DNA of 9,139 bases, from NCBI GenBank assembly GCA_965369375.1, contig CBDUQN010000108.1, positions 1 through 9,139 of the forward strand, given 5' to 3'. Below are positions 6,987 to 9,139 of the stretch, piece by piece (position 1 is the stretch's first letter; each line of letters starts with the position of its first letter). The notes under the pieces are model-generated. The model did not search any database and was not told the DNA's origin. It saw nothing but the letters and a program-made list of their open reading frames with translations. Origin of the DNA: CBDUQN01 sp965369375. Lineage in GTDB: Bacteria > Krumholzibacteriota > Krumholzibacteriia > Krumholzibacteriales > Krumholzibacteriaceae. The position numbers and the translations under genes are program-made.

Positions 6987-9083
6987 GTGCTCAACAGTAT
7001 TCGATCATTGATTACATTGGTCTTGCTGTCCGTGCTCCTGTGCTCGATCGCGGGCTCGACCGGAGCGGAGGCATCGCGGCCCTCGTGGATGAAAGGATCG
7101 ATTTCCATGCTTGAAAATGAACTCGTTGTGAAGTACGGGGAAGGGCAGCGTGAGCGTGTGCAGCGCGGCCTCGAGCAGGTCAGCGCATTCTGGCGGGAAG
7201 AGGACGGTGACGCCGCTGTTTTAGAGGAATTAGTGCGCGCGAATTTTGCCGGGGACCAGGAAACCCTCGATACGGTGTTCAACCGATTCGAGCTGCTTCT
7301 CGAGAAACTGAGCGGCCACATGCATGAGATCAGTATCGAATTTCGCAGGCAGATCGATCTCGATAGGGGCCCCGTTCTTTCCCTCGACGGCATCTTCGCC
7401 GCCTATAATCCTTCCGCGCACATAACCGATGATTTTTTCAAGAACAAGCTGGCCTTTATCGTTTTACTGAATTTTCCTCTCACGACACTCGAGGAACGGC
7501 TCACCGAGGGAAAGACCTGGAACCGGCGTCAGTGGGCCGAGGTGCGGCTCGCGCAGTGGTTCTCGAAGAGAATTCCGTCCGAGGTCAATCTCGCCGTGAC
7601 CGTAGCGGCAAGCGAAGCGGATCGGTATATTACCGATTATAACATCTGGATGCACCATCTGATTGATAACGACGGCGACCGGCTCTTTCCTCCGAAAATG
7701 AAGCTTCTCTCACACTGGAATCTCCGCGATGAGATCAAGGCGAATTACGGCCATGGCGAAGCGGGGCTCGAGAAACAGCGCATGATCGAGAGGGTCATGG
7801 AGCGGATCGTCGAGCAATCGATCCCGGAGGTTGTTGTCAATAATCCCCATGTCGATTGGAATCCCTTTACGAACGAGGTGAAGGCGGCGGCGGTGAAAGA
7901 CTCGGATATGCCTGTCTCCGCCGGAGAGAAAATCACCGGTGACGCAGAACCCGATACGCGTTATAGAAACTGGCTCAATTGCTATAGCGCAGCGAAACTC
8001 ATAGATCCGTACTCGCCGACCGCTCCGACGCATATCGCGAGGCGCTTCGATGAGAACAGGGAGATACCGGAAGAACAGGTGAGAGAGATGCTCGAAATGG
8101 TCGTTTCATCGCCGCTCGTTCTCGAAGTGGCGAAGTTGATCGAAAAGCGGCTGGGCCGGCCGCTCGAGCCCTTTGATATCTGGTACAACGGTTTCAGGCC
8201 GAAGAGCGCATACAGCGAGGAGAAGCTCAATGAGATCGTTGCCAAGAAGTATCCTACGGCCGAAGCCTACCGCAAGGATATACCGAATATGCTCGTAAAG
8301 CTCGGTTTCACCGAGGAGCGAGCGGATTACCTTGCGGATCAAATTCTCGTAGAACCCGCTCGCGGCTCGGGACATGCGTCGGGCGCCGGAATGCGCGAAG
8401 CGAAAGCGCGCCTGCGCACGCGTGTCGGCCCAGATGGGATGGACTACAAGGGATATAACATAGCGGTACACGAAATGGGGCACAATGTCGAACAGGTAAT
8501 CTCTCTCAATGATATCGATCACTACTTTCTCGAAGGAGTGCCGAATACCGCGTTTACCGAGGCATTCGCTTTTGTGTTTCAAAGCCGCGATCTCGAGCTG
8601 CTCGGTCTCGAAACGTCGCGTGACGAGGAAACCGAGAATATGAAGGTGATTCACGATTTCTGGCAGACCTGCGAGATAGCATGTGTATCGCTCGTCGACA
8701 TGGCCGCCTGGCACTGGATGTACGATCATCCCGATGCCACTCCCGCGGAGTTCAAGAAAGCCGTTATCGACATCGCAAAGGGAGTATGGAACAGGTATTA
8801 CGCCCCCGCTTTCGGAATGAAGGATGTCATTCTGCTTGCGATCTACTCGCATATGGTCGACGGATTTCTCTACCTGCCCGATTACCCCATCGGATACCTG
8901 ATCGCGGTTCAGATCGAAGCGCAGGTCGAGAAAGCGGGTAACGTCGGCTCAGAGTTCGAACGAATGGCGAGATTCGGTGATATCGCTCCCGACCTCTGGA
9001 TGACACAGGCGACGGGCTTTCCCGTCGGGGCGGAGGCGCTTTTAGAGGCGGCGCAGAAGGCGCTGAAAGAGGTCTCTGAATAG
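6987..9083 (+). CDS. Exported zinc metallopeptidase-like protein (HEMGH, M3-like)
   Basis: The product has 698 residues from the GTG at 6987. A signal peptide is clear: MLNSIRS, a Leu/Val-rich core at 8-22, and an Ala-x-Ala site (AEA|S) after residue 29. The body is rich in charged amphipathic helices. The zinc motif HEMGH is at 495-499; H495 and H499 would bind zinc and E496 act as base. A third ligand is likely E525 in NTAFTEAFAFVF, 26 residues after H499, the layout of gluzincins such as M3 oligopeptidases and M32 carboxypeptidases. Near the C terminus, YAPAFG (~605-610) and DYPIGYLIAVQIE (632-644) look like the M3 region with a conserved GY pair that helps hold the transition state. Total length also fits M3. 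It is probably a periplasmic or secreted peptidase acting on oligopeptides, and with the amidase upstream it forms a likely two-gene operon. The sequence around the motif is not classic M3 (HEFGH), so the exact family is uncertain and non-peptidase roles cannot be excluded. Confidence 0.82.
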   Translation: MLNSIRSLITLVLLSVLLCSIAGSTGAEASRPSWMKGSISMLENELVVKYGEGQRERVQRGLEQVSAFWREEDGDAAVLEELVRANFAGDQETLDTVFNRFELLLEKLSGHMHEISIEFRRQIDLDRGPVLSLDGIFAAYNPSAHITDDFFKNKLAFIVLLNFPLTTLEERLTEGKTWNRRQWAEVRLAQWFSKRIPSEVNLAVTVAASEADRYITDYNIWMHHLIDNDGDRLFPPKMKLLSHWNLRDEIKANYGHGEAGLEKQRMIERVMERIVEQSIPEVVVNNPHVDWNPFTNEVKAAAVKDSDMPVSAGEKITGDAEPDTRYRNWLNCYSAAKLIDPYSPTAPTHIARRFDENREIPEEQVREMLEMVVSSPLVLEVAKLIEKRLGRPLEPFDIWYNGFRPKSAYSEEKLNEIVAKKYPTAEAYRKDIPNMLVKLGFTEERADYLADQILVEPARGSGHASGAGMREAKARLRTRVGPDGMDYKGYNIAVHEMGHNVEQVISLNDIDHYFLEGVPNTAFTEAFAFVFQSRDLELLGLETSRDEETENMKVIHDFWQTCEIACVSLVDMAAWHWMYDHPDATPAEFKKAVIDIAKGVWNRYYAPAFGMKDVILLAIYSHMVDGFLYLPDYPIGYLIAVQIEAQVEKAGNVGSEFERMARFGDIAPDLWMTQATGFPVGAEALLEAAQKALKEVSE

Positions 9084-9112
9084 AATAATAGGGGTATCCC
9101 CTTGACTGGCGT

Positions 9113-9135
9113 AACCACTATATATTGTGGTTTTT
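9113..9135 (+). terminator. Probable intrinsic terminator after the metallopeptidase gene
   Basis: AACCAC (9113-9118) and GTGGTT (9127-9132) form a perfect six-pair stem around an AT-rich eight-base loop, followed by a T-run (9131-9135). It lies 30 bases past the stop of the metallopeptidase gene, where a terminator for the amidase-peptidase unit would be expected. The stem is short. A smaller GGGG-TAT-CCCC hairpin (9091-9101) lies just before it. TTGACT at 9102-9107 followed by TATATT at 9121-9126 is promoter-like, but the 13-base spacing is too short. Confidence 0.5.
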
Positions 9136-9139
9136 CTGC

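Noticed and set aside
6650..7393. 247-residue ORF on the - strand across the amidase-peptidase junction
   Set aside because: It covers two well-supported + strand genes, and its product is Ser/Arg-rich without motifs.
8106..8852. 248-residue ORF on the - strand within the metallopeptidase gene
   Set aside because: It is antisense to the zinc-motif region, its residues follow no known family, and the + strand frame has clear motifs. Long antisense ORFs are expected in GC-rich genes.

Overview
The window holds five protein-coding genes, all on the + strand. There are no RNA genes, CRISPR arrays, insertion sequences or phage genes that I can recognise. Protein families and high-quality AAGGAGG/GGAG-type ribosome binding sites point to an environmental, probably Gram-negative-like bacterium. 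GC is mid to high but uneven: hand counts give 37/60 at 61-120, 25/60 at 1561-1620 and 44/60 at 6061-6120. I cannot name a phylum from the sequence alone; the uneven composition would fit a metagenome-derived genome.

Layout. (1) 2-739 is the 3' part of a B12-binding-type radical SAM protein whose 5' end lies outside the window. (2) 740-1323 is a 584-base gap with no convincing large gene. It contains an AT-rich inverted repeat (1029-1052), a near-perfect palindrome (1086-1101) and a possible 55-residue ORF (1087-1254). (3) 1324-3405 encodes a fusion of a four-helix YvlD/phage-holin-4_2-type membrane domain with an alkaline-phosphatase-superfamily hydrolase. (4) 3570-5204 encodes a GT-B glycosyltransferase (GT4-like) that is longer than usual because of two helical insertions. 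(5) 5300-6955 encodes an exported amidase-signature hydrolase with an intact Lys/cis-Ser/Ser triad. (6) 6987-9083 encodes an exported HEMGH zinc metallopeptidase-like protein. A hairpin with a T-run follows at the window edge.

How they may work together. The amidase and the metallopeptidase are 31 bases apart. Both carry N-terminal export signals and the second has a near-consensus Shine-Dalgarno sequence, so they are very likely co-transcribed. Together they look like an extracytoplasmic peptide/amide-degrading pair. The holin-AlkP fusion and the glycosyltransferase suggest membrane or envelope work, but the 164-base gap between them, the 95-base gap before the amidase and the composition shift argue against treating all five genes as one operon. 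The most unusual items are the predicted cytoplasmic placement of the AlkP catalytic domain, the exported hydrolase pair, and the structured, mostly non-coding 740-1323 gap.
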